64,000 bases of DNA from Oscillibacter sp. PC13 (GCF_900115635.1 NZ_FOXE01000008.1:1-64000), one strand, 5' to 3'. Numbered from the stretch's first letter, positions 52,247 through 60,420 are shown. Program-made: numbers and translations. The notes: generated from the sequence alone by a model not told the origin.

Positions 52247-52838
52247 AGGCCTCCTTTAAAATGTCCTTCAGCCGCGCCCGGCCCCGTCGGAGATGGGTGC
52301 GGACAGTGGCCTCCTTGAGCCCCAGGATGGAGGAAATCTCGGCGCTGGAACAACCCTCATAATAGAAGAGATGGAGTACCTCCCGATAGGGCTGGGGCAG
52401 AGATTTCACAGCCTCCCAGACAAAGGAGAGATCCGCCCGTTCCTCGGCGGCGAGGGTCTCTTGGAGCTGGTCGGCATCCCGGACCTTGTTGTAACGGATG
52501 CGATTTTTGCTGAGATTGGCCGCCACCCGCAGCAGCCAGGCTTTTTCCTGGATGCCGCTTTCAAAAATGGGTTCCGCTTTTAAAAACTGGATCAGCGTAT
52601 CCTGCAGGACATCCTCCGCGTCTCCCGAATTGTGGAGATAGGAGTAGGCCAGCCGCAGAATATGGTTACCGTAGGTATCCAACAGCCGCTCTGCCTGCCG
52701 GTTTCGCTCCCGGGCCGTTTCAGCGGGGGAGCGGGGGGCGGCGTTCTCCTGCGAACCAGCCGGAAATATTCCGGCGGACGGCAGAAGGCGCCGCAAAAAA
52801 CAGAGCCAGGAGACAGGGGATATCAAAAGAAGCTCCAC
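52224..52838 (-). CDS. ECF-type RNA polymerase sigma factor
   Basis: A 204-residue sigma factor with region 2 (LRLAYSYLHNSGDAEDVLQD, then EKAWLLRVAANLSKNRIR) and region 4 (LPQPYREVLHLFYYEGCSSA, then LGLKEATVRTHLRRGRARLK). The GTG start at 52838 follows TAGGAGGAAG. It has an unusual N-terminal extension of about 45 residues, hydrophobic at first (MELLLISPVSWLCFLRRLLP), that is not part of normal ECF factors. It is flanked by a likely anti-sigma protein and a secreted protein that share a domain, suggesting an envelope-signal circuit. Confidence 0.92.
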   Translation of the reverse strand: MELLLISPVSWLCFLRRLLPSAGIFPAGSQENAAPRSPAETARERNRQAERLLDTYGNHILRLAYSYLHNSGDAEDVLQDTLIQFLKAEPIFESGIQEKAWLLRVAANLSKNRIRYNKVRDADQLQETLAAEERADLSFVWEAVKSLPQPYREVLHLFYYEGCSSAEISSILGLKEATVRTHLRRGRARLKDILKEAYDFDESV

Positions 52839-52897
52839 AAATGCTTCCTCCTAAAATTGGAATGGGGGGTCTGGTGTGCGTCAGCGGACGGCGGCAA

Positions 52898-53767
52898 TCA
52901 GGGCGGAGAGGGGGCCTTGCTCAGACCGGCGCTGGCGTCCACGGCGTAGCTGTAACCGCCGTCGGTCCAGGTGGCCACGTGGACAAGGCCGTCATTGCAC
53001 TTCACAGTGATCTCCAGCTGGCCCACTGTCAGAGTGCCGGTCTCGGCATAGACGTTGTAATCGCCGCTGATGTCCGCGCTGCCGGCGGCCTTGCGGACCA
53101 GGATCTCATCCTCGCCGCTGCCGAAAAAGACCTGGATCATCTCGTTGTTGAACACCTGGATGCCGCTCCGCTGGAAGCCGGGTACGGTCTCGGGTACGGA
53201 CAGAGAAAAGCCGGCAGCCTGGGCGGCGGTATCCAGAGTTTCATAATTCTGGAACGGGTTGGGGATTTCTGTGTTGCTGTCGGCGGTGCGGTCGGCCTCT
53301 ATCTGAATGGTGCCGCCGTTGATGGTGACGGTACCTTCCTTGCTGCCCAGCAGTGCGTCAAACAGCCCCAGAGGGACATAGGTCACACCGCCGGCCACAT
53401 AGGAGGGAACGCCCAGGGAGAAGGGAGCGCTCATGCCGACCAAGCTGTCGGAACTGGTGACAACCGTATAGAGGTCCTTGCCGATGACGATTTCCGTGTG
53501 CATGACGCCATCATCTACCAGAACGGTTCCGTTGTTCCACTGCACCGTGAAGCCCAGGGACTCAGCGACGGTGCGCAGAGGCACCATGATGCAGGCCGCG
53601 GCGCCGCTGTCCTTGCCGTTTACCTGAACGGTATAGGAGCCGGCTGCCGTGGAGACGGCCTTTTCTGCGTCGGCAATGGGGGCGGCAATGGGAGCCGCCA
53701 GGGCCGTAACGGCCAAAGCGGAGGTCAGGGAGAGGGTCAAAAGCATTAAAAAAATCTTCTTCATCAT
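52898..53767 (-). CDS. Secreted protein with copper-amine-oxidase-type stalk domain
   Basis: A 289-residue protein with a signal peptide (MMKKIFLMLLTLSLTSALAV, cleavage after ALA). It has a copper amine oxidase N-like domain (VQVNGKDSGAAACIMVPLRT, GFTVQWNNGTVLV, VPLGLFDALLG) and a C-terminal domain (QAAGFSLSVPETVPGF, GSADISGDYNVYAE, WTDGGYSYAVDASAGLS) that resembles the outer domain of the downstream anti-sigma-like protein. The start is either of two adjacent ATGs (53767 or 53764) after AAAGGAAG. It is the first gene of the sigma operon. A possible ECF-type promoter lies upstream (TGAAAC 53844-53849, GTATAG 53820-53825). Confidence 0.85.
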   Translation of the reverse strand: MMKKIFLMLLTLSLTSALAVTALAAPIAAPIADAEKAVSTAAGSYTVQVNGKDSGAAACIMVPLRTVAESLGFTVQWNNGTVLVDDGVMHTEIVIGKDLYTVVTSSDSLVGMSAPFSLGVPSYVAGGVTYVPLGLFDALLGSKEGTVTINGGTIQIEADRTADSNTEIPNPFQNYETLDTAAQAAGFSLSVPETVPGFQRSGIQVFNNEMIQVFFGSGEDEILVRKAAGSADISGDYNVYAETGTLTVGQLEITVKCNDGLVHVATWTDGGYSYAVDASAGLSKAPSPP

Positions 53768-54167
53768 AATTGCTTCCTTTCTGTATTGCAAATGGATCGC
53801 AGCTTATCGGTTCTGCATGCTATACAACTGGGGAATCAAAAATGTTTCAGAAACAGAAAAATCAGTGAAAGTTAAAAAAGATATGAAGCGGTCCCGCTTA
53901 TTCTAACACGGAAAACCTGGACCTTCAATTGAGACCGCGCATCAAGGACGGGGCCCCGCCGCTTCCATGAGGAACAAGGAAACAGAGTGCTCTTTGCCGG
54001 ACAAAAGGAGGTCATTGAAATAGGCAGAAAAACACTCTATAATATAGACGCAAAAATGGTGATATTTTTGCCTGTATTTTCAGGAATATATTTGAAATTA
54101 AGACAAATTTGTGCTTTTGAATCCGCCAACCACTGGTTGGAAATCTATTTTAAAGGAGCGGCGCTTC
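53768..54167. other. Divergent intergenic region, ECF-sigma operon / CofE gene
   Basis: This 400-bp gap holds no gene. Leftward, TGAAAC (53844-53849) and GTATAG (53820-53825), 18 bp apart on the minus strand, could be an ECF-sigma promoter. Rightward it holds the CofE promoter. The CofE leader (about 54050-54167) contains a CCAACC/GGTTGG hairpin (54126-54140) and an A/T stem, CAAAAAT/ATTTTTG, of no known class. Confidence 0.5.
54015..54043 (+). promoter_or_regulatory. Promoter of the first CofE-like gene
   Basis: TTGAAA (54015-54020), 17 bp, TATAAT (54038-54043). It leaves a leader of about 118 nt. Confidence 0.75.
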
Positions 54168-54950
54168 ATGAACACGCTTTCGTTTCACCCATTGTCGGGA
54201 ATTCCCGATGTGACCACAGGCTGCTGTCTCCCGCAGCTTCTTTGGGATGCCCTGGCGGTCTCCGAGGTCACTCCGCAGCCCGGGGATATTTTGGTTGTCA
54301 CCCATAAGATTCTTTCAAAGGCTGCTGGGCAGGTTCGAAATTTATCTGCCGTAACCCCCTCCGAGCAGGCCTATGCAATTGCGGAACGAGTTGGGAAAGA
54401 CCCGCGTTTGACAGAGGTGATCCTGTCCTGCGCGGACACCGTATATGCCTGTGACCGCGGGATTCTAATCGCAGAGCGCCGGGACGGCTGGATCTGCTGC
54501 AACGCCGGGGTAGACGCCTCTAACGCCGGCGGACGGGACACCGTGGTTCTGCTCCCGGAGGACTGCGACACCCAAGCCAGAGATATCAGCAGATCCCTCA
54601 CTGCCCAGTGTGGCTTTCCGATCCCGGTCGTCATCTGCGACACCCACGGCCGCGCTCTCCGCAGCGGTACTGTCGGTGTGGCGGTGGGCTGCTTCGGGTT
54701 GGATCCTATCCGTCGTTATACGGGAGCCGCTGATCGGGACGGGCGACAGCTGGTCAGCACGCAGGAGGCTGTGGCGGACGAAATCGCCGGCGCAGCAACT
54801 CTGGTCATGGGACAGGGGAGTGAAGGCATCCCCGCTGTCCTGGTGCGCGGCTTTGCACCTTCCTTCCTGGAGACTGATGCCGCCGACCTCCGGCTGCCAA
54901 AGGAACGGCAGCTTTACCAAATTCAGGGGGAGGCCTTTTCTAAAAAATAA
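54168..54950 (+). CDS. CofE-type F420-0:gamma-glutamyl ligase homologue, copy 1
   Basis: A 260-residue protein of the F420_ligase (CofE/FbiB N-domain) fold, which in known systems adds glutamate to F420-0 using GTP and Mn. Family blocks are visible: GDILVVTHKILSKAAGQV, KDPRLTEVIL, CCNAGVDASNAGG (metal Asp), VVICDTHGRALRSG (second metal Asp) and the late ADEIAGAATLV. Some positions differ from canonical CofE (THGRAL for TFGRPW), so the substrate may differ. The ATG at 54168 follows AAAGGAG. It lies upstream of a RibU-like S component and a nitroreductase, but that pair has its own promoter. Confidence 0.85.
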   Translation: MNTLSFHPLSGIPDVTTGCCLPQLLWDALAVSEVTPQPGDILVVTHKILSKAAGQVRNLSAVTPSEQAYAIAERVGKDPRLTEVILSCADTVYACDRGILIAERRDGWICCNAGVDASNAGGRDTVVLLPEDCDTQARDISRSLTAQCGFPIPVVICDTHGRALRSGTVGVAVGCFGLDPIRRYTGAADRDGRQLVSTQEAVADEIAGAATLVMGQGSEGIPAVLVRGFAPSFLETDAADLRLPKERQLYQIQGEAFSKK

Positions 54951-54970
54951 GAAACCAATGCCTCCATGTG

Positions 54971-55011
54971 TTGACAAAAATTTTTTAATGTGTTAAAAAG
55001 GTATCAACTCC
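54971..55011 (+). promoter_or_regulatory. Promoter of the S-component/nitroreductase pair with TGTGTTAA site
   Basis: TTGACA (54971-54976), 17 bp, TAAAAA (54994-54999). TGTGTTAA (54989-54996) overlaps the -10, and after 7 bp a degenerate inverted half (TCAACTCC, 5 of 8) follows. The layout matches the promoter at 57294 base for base in spacing. Confidence 0.7.
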
Positions 55012-55059
55012 GCGAGCTGTTTTTCGTCGGGGGAATTTTATACAAAGGAGGCATTTGGT

Positions 55060-55635
55060 TTGAAAAAGCTGCCAATCACCCCGCTGAAGCGGAGGGTGTT
55101 CATTGCACTGCTGGCATCCATCGCGATGCTGTGTATGCTTTGCTTTGGCATCTCCGTCATCCCCGGGGCAACTTATCTCAAATATGAACCCAGCGGCGGC
55201 GTCATCCTACTATGCGGGTTATTGCTGGGACCCGCCGGAGCACTGGAGTGTGCGATTGTCAAGTGTATTTTGTATTTTCTGGTGCATGGAGGGAGCCCAT
55301 ACGGTCACCTCAGCGACCTGCTGGCTACCTGCGTCTTTGCGGGCTGCGCCACGTTTCTGCTGGGAAGGCTGCGGTCTGCCTCAAAGGTACAGATGATCCT
55401 GTGCTGCTTTGCGGGCGCTGTGGCTGCCACGCTGGTTATGATCCCGGCGAACTACGTCATCCTGCATCTGCAGTATGGGATGGATCCTGCAGCGGTATCC
55501 TCCTCCATGATCTACATCATCCCCTATAACCTGGTAAAGACTGGACTCAACAGCGTTTTTGCCCTGTGCCTGTATCATCCGGTGGGGCAGGCGATTTATA
55601 AATCAATCGAAGCGAGGAAAGAGCCCTATGTATGA
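55060..55635 (+). CDS. ECF transporter S component, RibU-like
   Basis: A 191-residue membrane protein with six helices. It captures a vitamin-like substrate for the shared ECF energising module, which is not encoded here. The segment VIPGATYLKYEPSGGVILLC followed by GLLLGPAGALECAIVK matches riboflavin S components (RibU), whose loop normally reads LKYD-SD-P. The TTG start at 55060 has AAAGGAGG 8 bases upstream. Its stop overlaps the nitroreductase start by 8 bp. Riboflavin, FMN or a deazaflavin are candidate substrates; this is inference. Confidence 0.8.
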   Translation: MKKLPITPLKRRVFIALLASIAMLCMLCFGISVIPGATYLKYEPSGGVILLCGLLLGPAGALECAIVKCILYFLVHGGSPYGHLSDLLATCVFAGCATFLLGRLRSASKVQMILCCFAGAVAATLVMIPANYVILHLQYGMDPAAVSSSMIYIIPYNLVKTGLNSVFALCLYHPVGQAIYKSIEARKEPYV

Positions 55636-56374
55636 AGAGCATCCGAATGCCCTTGCGCTGATTAAGAATCGGAAATCCGTCCGGGATTTTATTGAACGGG
55701 ACGTGGAGCCCGAAAAGCGCCAGGCCATCTATGACGCGATTCTTGCCGCCCCCACCACGGAAAATATGATGATGTACAGCGTCATTTCCGTTTCTGACCC
55801 GGAGATCCGGGCCAAGCTGTCAAAACAGCCTGCTATCCGGCGGGCGCCCATGGTGCTGGTGTTCTGCGCGGATTACCGCCGCTGGAGCCGCATCTTCGAC
55901 GGCATGACAGAAAGCAACCGCCGCCCCCAGGAGGGGGAGTATCAGCTGGCCGTAATTGACACAGTCATCGCCGCTGAGAATGCGGTATTGGCAGCAGAGA
56001 CTCTGGGCCTGAGCTCTGTGTATTTGGGAGATATCATGGAGCATTTTGAGGATCGCACTGCCGCTTTGGGCTGTCCGGCGGGCGTGGTACCGGTGGTTAC
56101 CCTCTGCATCGGCTATGCCACAGAGCAGCAGCTGAATCGGGCCCCCATCCGCCGCTACCAGCAGAAATACCTGATCCATGAGGAGGTCTATCAGGATTTC
56201 GACCGCGGGGAGCTGATGGAGATGCTGCGGGATCGCGGGCAGTACGAGTCCATGGAGCAGATGCAGACCTGGCTCGCTAAATTCTCCGCACGCTGTGTGG
56301 AGGGCAAGGGATCCATCGAGCGTACCAGATCCATCCGGGCTGCCATTGATTCTTGGAGTAAACTCTCTTTCTAA
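55628..56374 (+). CDS. Nitroreductase-family flavoprotein
   Basis: A 248-residue FMN enzyme of the nitroreductase superfamily (NfsA/FRP-like). It has IKNRKSVRDFIERDVEPEKR at the N-terminus, the AAPTTENMMMYSVISVSD segment, AAENAVLAAETLGLSSVYLG in the middle and a C-terminal extension of about 55 residues. It is translationally coupled to the RibU-like gene. In mycobacterial FbiB a nitroreductase-like domain is fused to CofE and reduces dehydro-F420-0; adjacency to CofE here recalls that pairing. Simple NAD(P)H-nitroreductase activity is the alternative. Confidence 0.88.
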   Translation: MYEEHPNALALIKNRKSVRDFIERDVEPEKRQAIYDAILAAPTTENMMMYSVISVSDPEIRAKLSKQPAIRRAPMVLVFCADYRRWSRIFDGMTESNRRPQEGEYQLAVIDTVIAAENAVLAAETLGLSSVYLGDIMEHFEDRTAALGCPAGVVPVVTLCIGYATEQQLNRAPIRRYQQKYLIHEEVYQDFDRGELMEMLRDRGQYESMEQMQTWLAKFSARCVEGKGSIERTRSIRAAIDSWSKLSF

Positions 56375-56375
56375 A

Positions 56376-56419
56376 AAAACAACCCCCGCTGCTGTTTCAA
56401 CAGCAGCGGGGGTTGTTTT
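56376..56419. terminator. Bidirectional terminator
   Basis: A perfect stem of about 19 bp (56376-56396 with 56399-56419; core CCCCCGCTGCTG) flanked by A4 and T4, between the convergent nitroreductase and second CofE genes. Confidence 0.92.
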
Positions 56420-57149
56420 ACCGGAACAGATCGCGCTCCGGGGGCATCACCAGGTCTGCTGCAGAGCCGCTTCCCTGGGGACAGTATCCGCGGATCACCA
56501 CAACGGGGACGCCGTCAGCTTTGCCCCGCACCAGCTCTGCTGCAGAGGCCAACTCATCTGCGTCCGCCAGACAGGTCCAGTACAGCTCCCGCCCATATCG
56601 GTCCGCGCATCCGCGGTAGTTCCGAAGGGGAGTCATACCGGCGACCCCCACGGCCAGGTCCGTCTGCCCCACCCGCCAGGCACGGCCGAAGGTGTCCGAC
56701 AAGATTACCGCCACCTGTTTACCGGTTCGTTCCGCCAAAGCATCCCGGATGCGAGCGGCAGAGCTGTCGGGGTTCGGCGGCAAAATGGCGTACTCGCCCT
56801 CCCGGCAGTTGGAGGCATCCACTCCTGCATTGGCCACTACAAACCCATGACGCGTGCGGCAGATTATTACGCCCGGGGCCATGCGCACAATGTCCCGACT
56901 CTCCCGCAACACTGCCTCGCAGTATACCGGATCATGCCCTGTCCGATCCGCCAACTCTTTTGCAAAGGCGGACGGGACAAGCTCTTCCTGCTGAAGCATA
57001 TGCCCCTCCGCCTTGGATACTGCTTTGGAGGAGACCACCACCACATCGCCCTCCTCCAGGGAAAACCGTGCCGTGATCCATGCTGCCAAGTCCATTCCGG
57101 CTGTCCATTCTTCCGCGCCGTGTACTGGAAAAATATCCAGTTTTTCCAT
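56418..57149 (-). CDS. CofE-type F420-0:gamma-glutamyl ligase homologue, copy 2
   Basis: A 243-residue F420_ligase-fold protein closer to canonical CofE than copy 1: GDVVVVSSKAVSKAEGHM, VRMAPGVIICRTRHGFVVAN, NAGVDASNCREG (metal Asp), VILSDTFGRAWRVGQTDLAV (second metal Asp) and LADADELASAAELVRGKADG (Glu). Length matches single-domain CofE. The ATG at 57147-57149 follows AAAGGAGCGG. It is convergent with the nitroreductase gene and divergent from the regulator. Two such ligases in one locus suggest sequential or distinct amide-forming steps. Confidence 0.88.
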   Translation of the reverse strand: MEKLDIFPVHGAEEWTAGMDLAAWITARFSLEEGDVVVVSSKAVSKAEGHMLQQEELVPSAFAKELADRTGHDPVYCEAVLRESRDIVRMAPGVIICRTRHGFVVANAGVDASNCREGEYAILPPNPDSSAARIRDALAERTGKQVAVILSDTFGRAWRVGQTDLAVGVAGMTPLRNYRGCADRYGRELYWTCLADADELASAAELVRGKADGVPVVVIRGYCPQGSGSAADLVMPPERDLFR

Positions 57150-57181
57150 ATGCCGCTCCTTTCGCAGGTAAAATTATTCTC

Positions 57182-57209
57182 AGGATACCATGCCGAACGA
57201 TTTTGTCAA
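57182..57209 (-). promoter_or_regulatory. Promoter of the second CofE-like gene
   Basis: On the minus strand TTGACA (57204-57209), 16 bp, TATCCT (57182-57187). No TGTGTTAA site is seen here. Confidence 0.6.
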
Positions 57210-57293
57210 GCGACAAGCATCGATCAAACTATCCAAATTATGCTTCATTCTTCTGTGAAACTATCCGGTTTCATAATTTATTCATTTTTTGTG

Positions 57294-57334
57294 TTGACAT
57301 TTTTTTGTCACTGTGTTAAAAAAAGATTAACACA
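57294..57334 (+). promoter_or_regulatory. Promoter of the regulator-LLM-TRAP unit with perfect operator
   Basis: TTGACA (57294-57299), 17 bp, TAAAAA (57317-57322). TGTGTTAA (57312-57319) and TTAACACA (57327-57334) are exact inverted repeats with a 7-bp centre and cover the -10 and start site. Confidence 0.8.
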
Positions 57335-57442
57335 TCGAGAGAAGCTGTTACAAAGGGGTGCACACGCGTGGCGGTTTACCGCGGCTTGCCCCTTTTTCTT
57401 ATATCTCTCAACGATCTATTTTCAATAAAGAAGGTGGAAGGC

Positions 57443-58165
57443 TTGGAAATCAATCCTCTTCTGTTGCCGTATGTTCCCTTGGTGGAGTATTTCGGTCAGG
57501 CTTTCGGTGAAAGCTGTGAGGTCATTCTGCACGACCTTACGAATATTGAACACTCTATCGTCGCCATCGCCAACGGACATATTACCAATCGCCAGGTGGG
57601 CGGCCACATCACAGACTTTGGCCTGGAAGTGGTGCACGACCCCCAATATCAGGACAAGCCCTTTGCGGTGAACTACCCGGGATCTACCCCGGACCGAAAC
57701 CGGATCTTAAAATCGTCTACCTTTTTTATCCGGGATGAAAGCGGCACCACCATCGGTCTGTTCTGCCTGAACCAAGACATCACGGACTGGATCAATGCCG
57801 GAAACCTTATCAAACAGTTCACGCGCTTCTCTACTGCTCCGGAACCGGAAAAGGCACCTGTTTCGCCGGTACTGCCGATGGTTCAGGAGACCTTCTCCGC
57901 CTCGGTGGAGGACACCATGAACAACGCCATTGAACGGATTATGGCGGATTACCCCGTTCCCTCTCAACGATTGACAATCGACGAAAAGAAACGGATTGTG
58001 GAGCGGCTCCACGCCCGGGGCCTTTTCGTCTTGAAGGGGGCGGTGGGCATGGTGGCCAAACGGCTGGATGTATCCGAGCAAACGATCTACCGCTACCTGC
58101 GGGAGGTTCAGAGCCTCCGCCAGGAGCAGCCCCCGCTGATCGGTCCCTCTCTGCCCATTCCATAA
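57443..58165 (+). CDS. YheO/DauR-type transcriptional regulator (PAS-like + HTH_22)
   Basis: About 240 residues. An N-terminal YheO-type PAS-like domain (YFGQAFGESCEVILHDL, then HSIVAIANGHITNRQVGG and SSTFFIRDESGTTIGLFCLN) is followed by a C-terminal helix-turn-helix (DEKKRIVERLHARGLFVLKG, then AKRLDVSEQTIYRYLREVQ), as in DauR, a regulator of amino-acid catabolism. The TTG at 57443 is preferred for the AAGGTGG before it; GTG at 57434 and a longer frame from 57368 are possible. It is the first gene after the palindromic promoter and the likely repressor or activator of the locus. Confidence 0.82.
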   Translation: MEINPLLLPYVPLVEYFGQAFGESCEVILHDLTNIEHSIVAIANGHITNRQVGGHITDFGLEVVHDPQYQDKPFAVNYPGSTPDRNRILKSSTFFIRDESGTTIGLFCLNQDITDWINAGNLIKQFTRFSTAPEPEKAPVSPVLPMVQETFSASVEDTMNNAIERIMADYPVPSQRLTIDEKKRIVERLHARGLFVLKGAVGMVAKRLDVSEQTIYRYLREVQSLRQEQPPLIGPSLPIP

Positions 58166-58197
58166 CCATGTTCGACATATGAAGGAGGATATCCAAA

Positions 58198-59217
58198 ATG
58201 AAGGCAAACTTTGGTCTCGGCATTGCAACCGGTACGGAGGGGCTTATGTACCCCATCCCCTACTCTTCCGCAAGAGACGTGGTGGAACTGTCTGTTTATG
58301 CAGAGAAGCTCGGCTTCCACTCCGTTTGGGGCAATGACCACATCACCACTCAAAATTACGTCCGCGAGGAGTTCCAGCAGCCGCCCCGCTATTACGCCCC
58401 GCTGCTGACACTGGCTGCTATCGCTGAGCGGACCACCACGCTGAAGGTGGCCACCGCGCTGCTGGTTGTTCCCTTCCGCAATCCCCTGGTCATGGCCAAG
58501 GAGATTGCTACCCTCGATCAGCTCTCCGGAGGCCGCCTGCTGCTGGGCGTGGGCTTGGGCGCTTACCGCGAGGAATTTGAAGCTGAATTCGGCGGCCACG
58601 CCCAGGGCATGATCCGCGGCGAGATGCTGGACGAGTCTATCGCCATCATGCACAAGCTGTTCACCGAGGACAACATCACCTATACCGGAAAGTACTTTGA
58701 CATCCAAAATGCCCAGTGCTTCCCCCATCCCATTCAGGCACCTTTCGCGTTCTACTTCGGCGGCAACTCTACCAAGGGTTATCACCGCGTGGCCCAGTGG
58801 GGCACAGGCTGGTTGCCTGCTCTGCTGACCCCCTCTGAGGTCAAGGCTGGCGTGGATGCCATTACGGAGGAATGCGCCGCTGTGGGCCGCAGCATTGCGG
58901 ACATCGATGTGGCTCCCCAGATTTCCGTGTCCATTGCCAAGACGCACGAAGAGGCTGTTGCCCGCTACGAGAAATCTCAGATTTACCGCCACAGCTGCTC
59001 TCTGGGGAAGTCTACTATGAAGGGAAAGGATGCCACCAACTATCTGGAGCGTAACCTGATCGGATCTGTGGATGAGGTCCGCGCCCAGGTGGAGCGCTAT
59101 ATCGAGGCGGGTGTCACTACCTTCTCCGCCTTGATTTTCGCTGACAACAACCTGGACGAGACCCGGGATCATATGCAGTTCTTCTCTGAAGAGATCATCA
59201 GTAAATACAGCAAGTAA
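58198..59217 (+). CDS. Luciferase-like (LLM) oxidoreductase, F420-dependent type
   Basis: A 339-residue TIM-barrel LLM protein. Motifs HSVWGNDHITT, TTLKVATALLVVPFRNPLVM and LSGGRLLLGVGLGAYREEFE are those of the subgroup usually called probable F420-dependent oxidoreductases. Such enzymes use F420 or FMN for hydride transfer; FMN monooxygenases would need oxygen, which is unlikely in this anaerobe. The ATG follows GAAGGAGGA, 32 bp after the regulator stop. It is first in a run of three enzymes and a TRAP transporter. Confidence 0.9.
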   Translation: MKANFGLGIATGTEGLMYPIPYSSARDVVELSVYAEKLGFHSVWGNDHITTQNYVREEFQQPPRYYAPLLTLAAIAERTTTLKVATALLVVPFRNPLVMAKEIATLDQLSGGRLLLGVGLGAYREEFEAEFGGHAQGMIRGEMLDESIAIMHKLFTEDNITYTGKYFDIQNAQCFPHPIQAPFAFYFGGNSTKGYHRVAQWGTGWLPALLTPSEVKAGVDAITEECAAVGRSIADIDVAPQISVSIAKTHEEAVARYEKSQIYRHSCSLGKSTMKGKDATNYLERNLIGSVDEVRAQVERYIEAGVTTFSALIFADNNLDETRDHMQFFSEEIISKYSK

Positions 59218-59234
59218 AACGAGGTGTAAGAGAA

Positions 59235-60419
59235 ATGACCCTCAAGGAATTCCGCGTTCAGCGGCTGACACAGGCTGCGCAGGAGGCCGGCGCAGATCTG
59301 GTGGTGGCTTCTTTACCAGCCAACGTCAAATACATCTCCGGATATTTCAGCATCAACACGGATGTCCTCCAGCGGACGGAGAGCTACGCGCTCTTCCGCC
59401 CTGCCGACGGTGCGGTGAGCATCGTGGGATCCATCGCGGAGCTGCCCAGCATTGTGGAGGAGACCGGCATGGATGCCGACGTGTACTGCTACGGTTCTTT
59501 CAAGTTTGCTGGTGTGGAGGGCCATCCTCTCACAGAGCTGCTGGCAAAAACTCAGGCCACCCGCAATTTCGGTACCCTTCCAGCCGCTTTGGCCGCAGCC
59601 ATTCGGGCCTCCGGTGCCAAGCGTGTGGCGTTTGATGAAAATCGCTGCTGCATTACCAACTGGAACGCCGTGGTGAAGGCTTGCCCCGCTGCGGAGATTT
59701 TCCCCGGTTCCTCTGTTTTCATGAAGGCACGTCTGGTCAAGCACCAGGAGGAGATCGCTGGCGTGGAGCGCGCAACCGAGATTGCTGAGGCGGCTTTGGC
59801 CGCGGCGCTGAAGGACTTCAAGCCCGGTATGACCGAGCTGGATCTCCAGCATACCTATCAGATGGAGCTGGCCCGGCATGACGCCAAACCGCTTTTCTTT
59901 GTGGCCACGGCTTCCCACCGCGCTGCATACTCCGACACGAAAAACACAGATCTGGCCATCCAGCCGGGCGATATCATCCGCTTCGACTACGGCTGCGTGT
60001 GGAACGGCTATAACTCCGACCTGGCCCGCACCGCCGTCGTTGGCCGGCCTGATGAAAAGACTGCCCGCTATTTCGAGGCTGTCCGCCGGGGCACCCACGA
60101 TGCCATTGCTGCCATCAAGCCCGGCATCACGGCAGAGCAGGTGTTTGAAACCGCCATGCAGTCCACCCGCCAAAACGGCATCCCCCACTATGAGCGCCAC
60201 CACTGCGGTCACGGCATCGGCGTGGAGTGTTATGATTATCCCTCCGTGGCTCCCGGCGACACGACTCCCTTGGTGGAGGGCATGGTCCTCAATGTGGAGA
60301 CGCCTTACTACGAACTGGGATGGGGCGGCGTGCAGATGGAAAACACAGTCGTCGTTACAAAGGATGGCTGCCGCTATTTGGATAAGAGCGGCGACGCCCT
60401 GATCGTCCTGGAGGTTTAA
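59235..60419 (+). CDS. M24-family metallopeptidase (Xaa-Pro peptidase/creatinase-like)
   Basis: A 394-residue two-domain pita-bread enzyme: a creatinase-type N-domain to about 165 and an M24 catalytic domain. All five dinuclear metal ligands are visible: Asp in RFDYGCVWNGYN, Asp in SDLARTAV, His in CGHGIGVECYDYP, Glu in LNVETPYYE, Glu in QMENTVVV. It should hydrolyse an amide or amidino bond next to a cyclic or N-substituted residue; ectoine hydrolase, creatinase and prolidase belong here. It starts 17 bp after the LLM gene and ends one base before the PLP enzyme. Confidence 0.9.
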   Translation: MTLKEFRVQRLTQAAQEAGADLVVASLPANVKYISGYFSINTDVLQRTESYALFRPADGAVSIVGSIAELPSIVEETGMDADVYCYGSFKFAGVEGHPLTELLAKTQATRNFGTLPAALAAAIRASGAKRVAFDENRCCITNWNAVVKACPAAEIFPGSSVFMKARLVKHQEEIAGVERATEIAEAALAAALKDFKPGMTELDLQHTYQMELARHDAKPLFFVATASHRAAYSDTKNTDLAIQPGDIIRFDYGCVWNGYNSDLARTAVVGRPDEKTARYFEAVRRGTHDAIAAIKPGITAEQVFETAMQSTRQNGIPHYERHHCGHGIGVECYDYPSVAPGDTTPLVEGMVLNVETPYYELGWGGVQMENTVVVTKDGCRYLDKSGDALIVLEV

Positions 60420-60420
60420 A

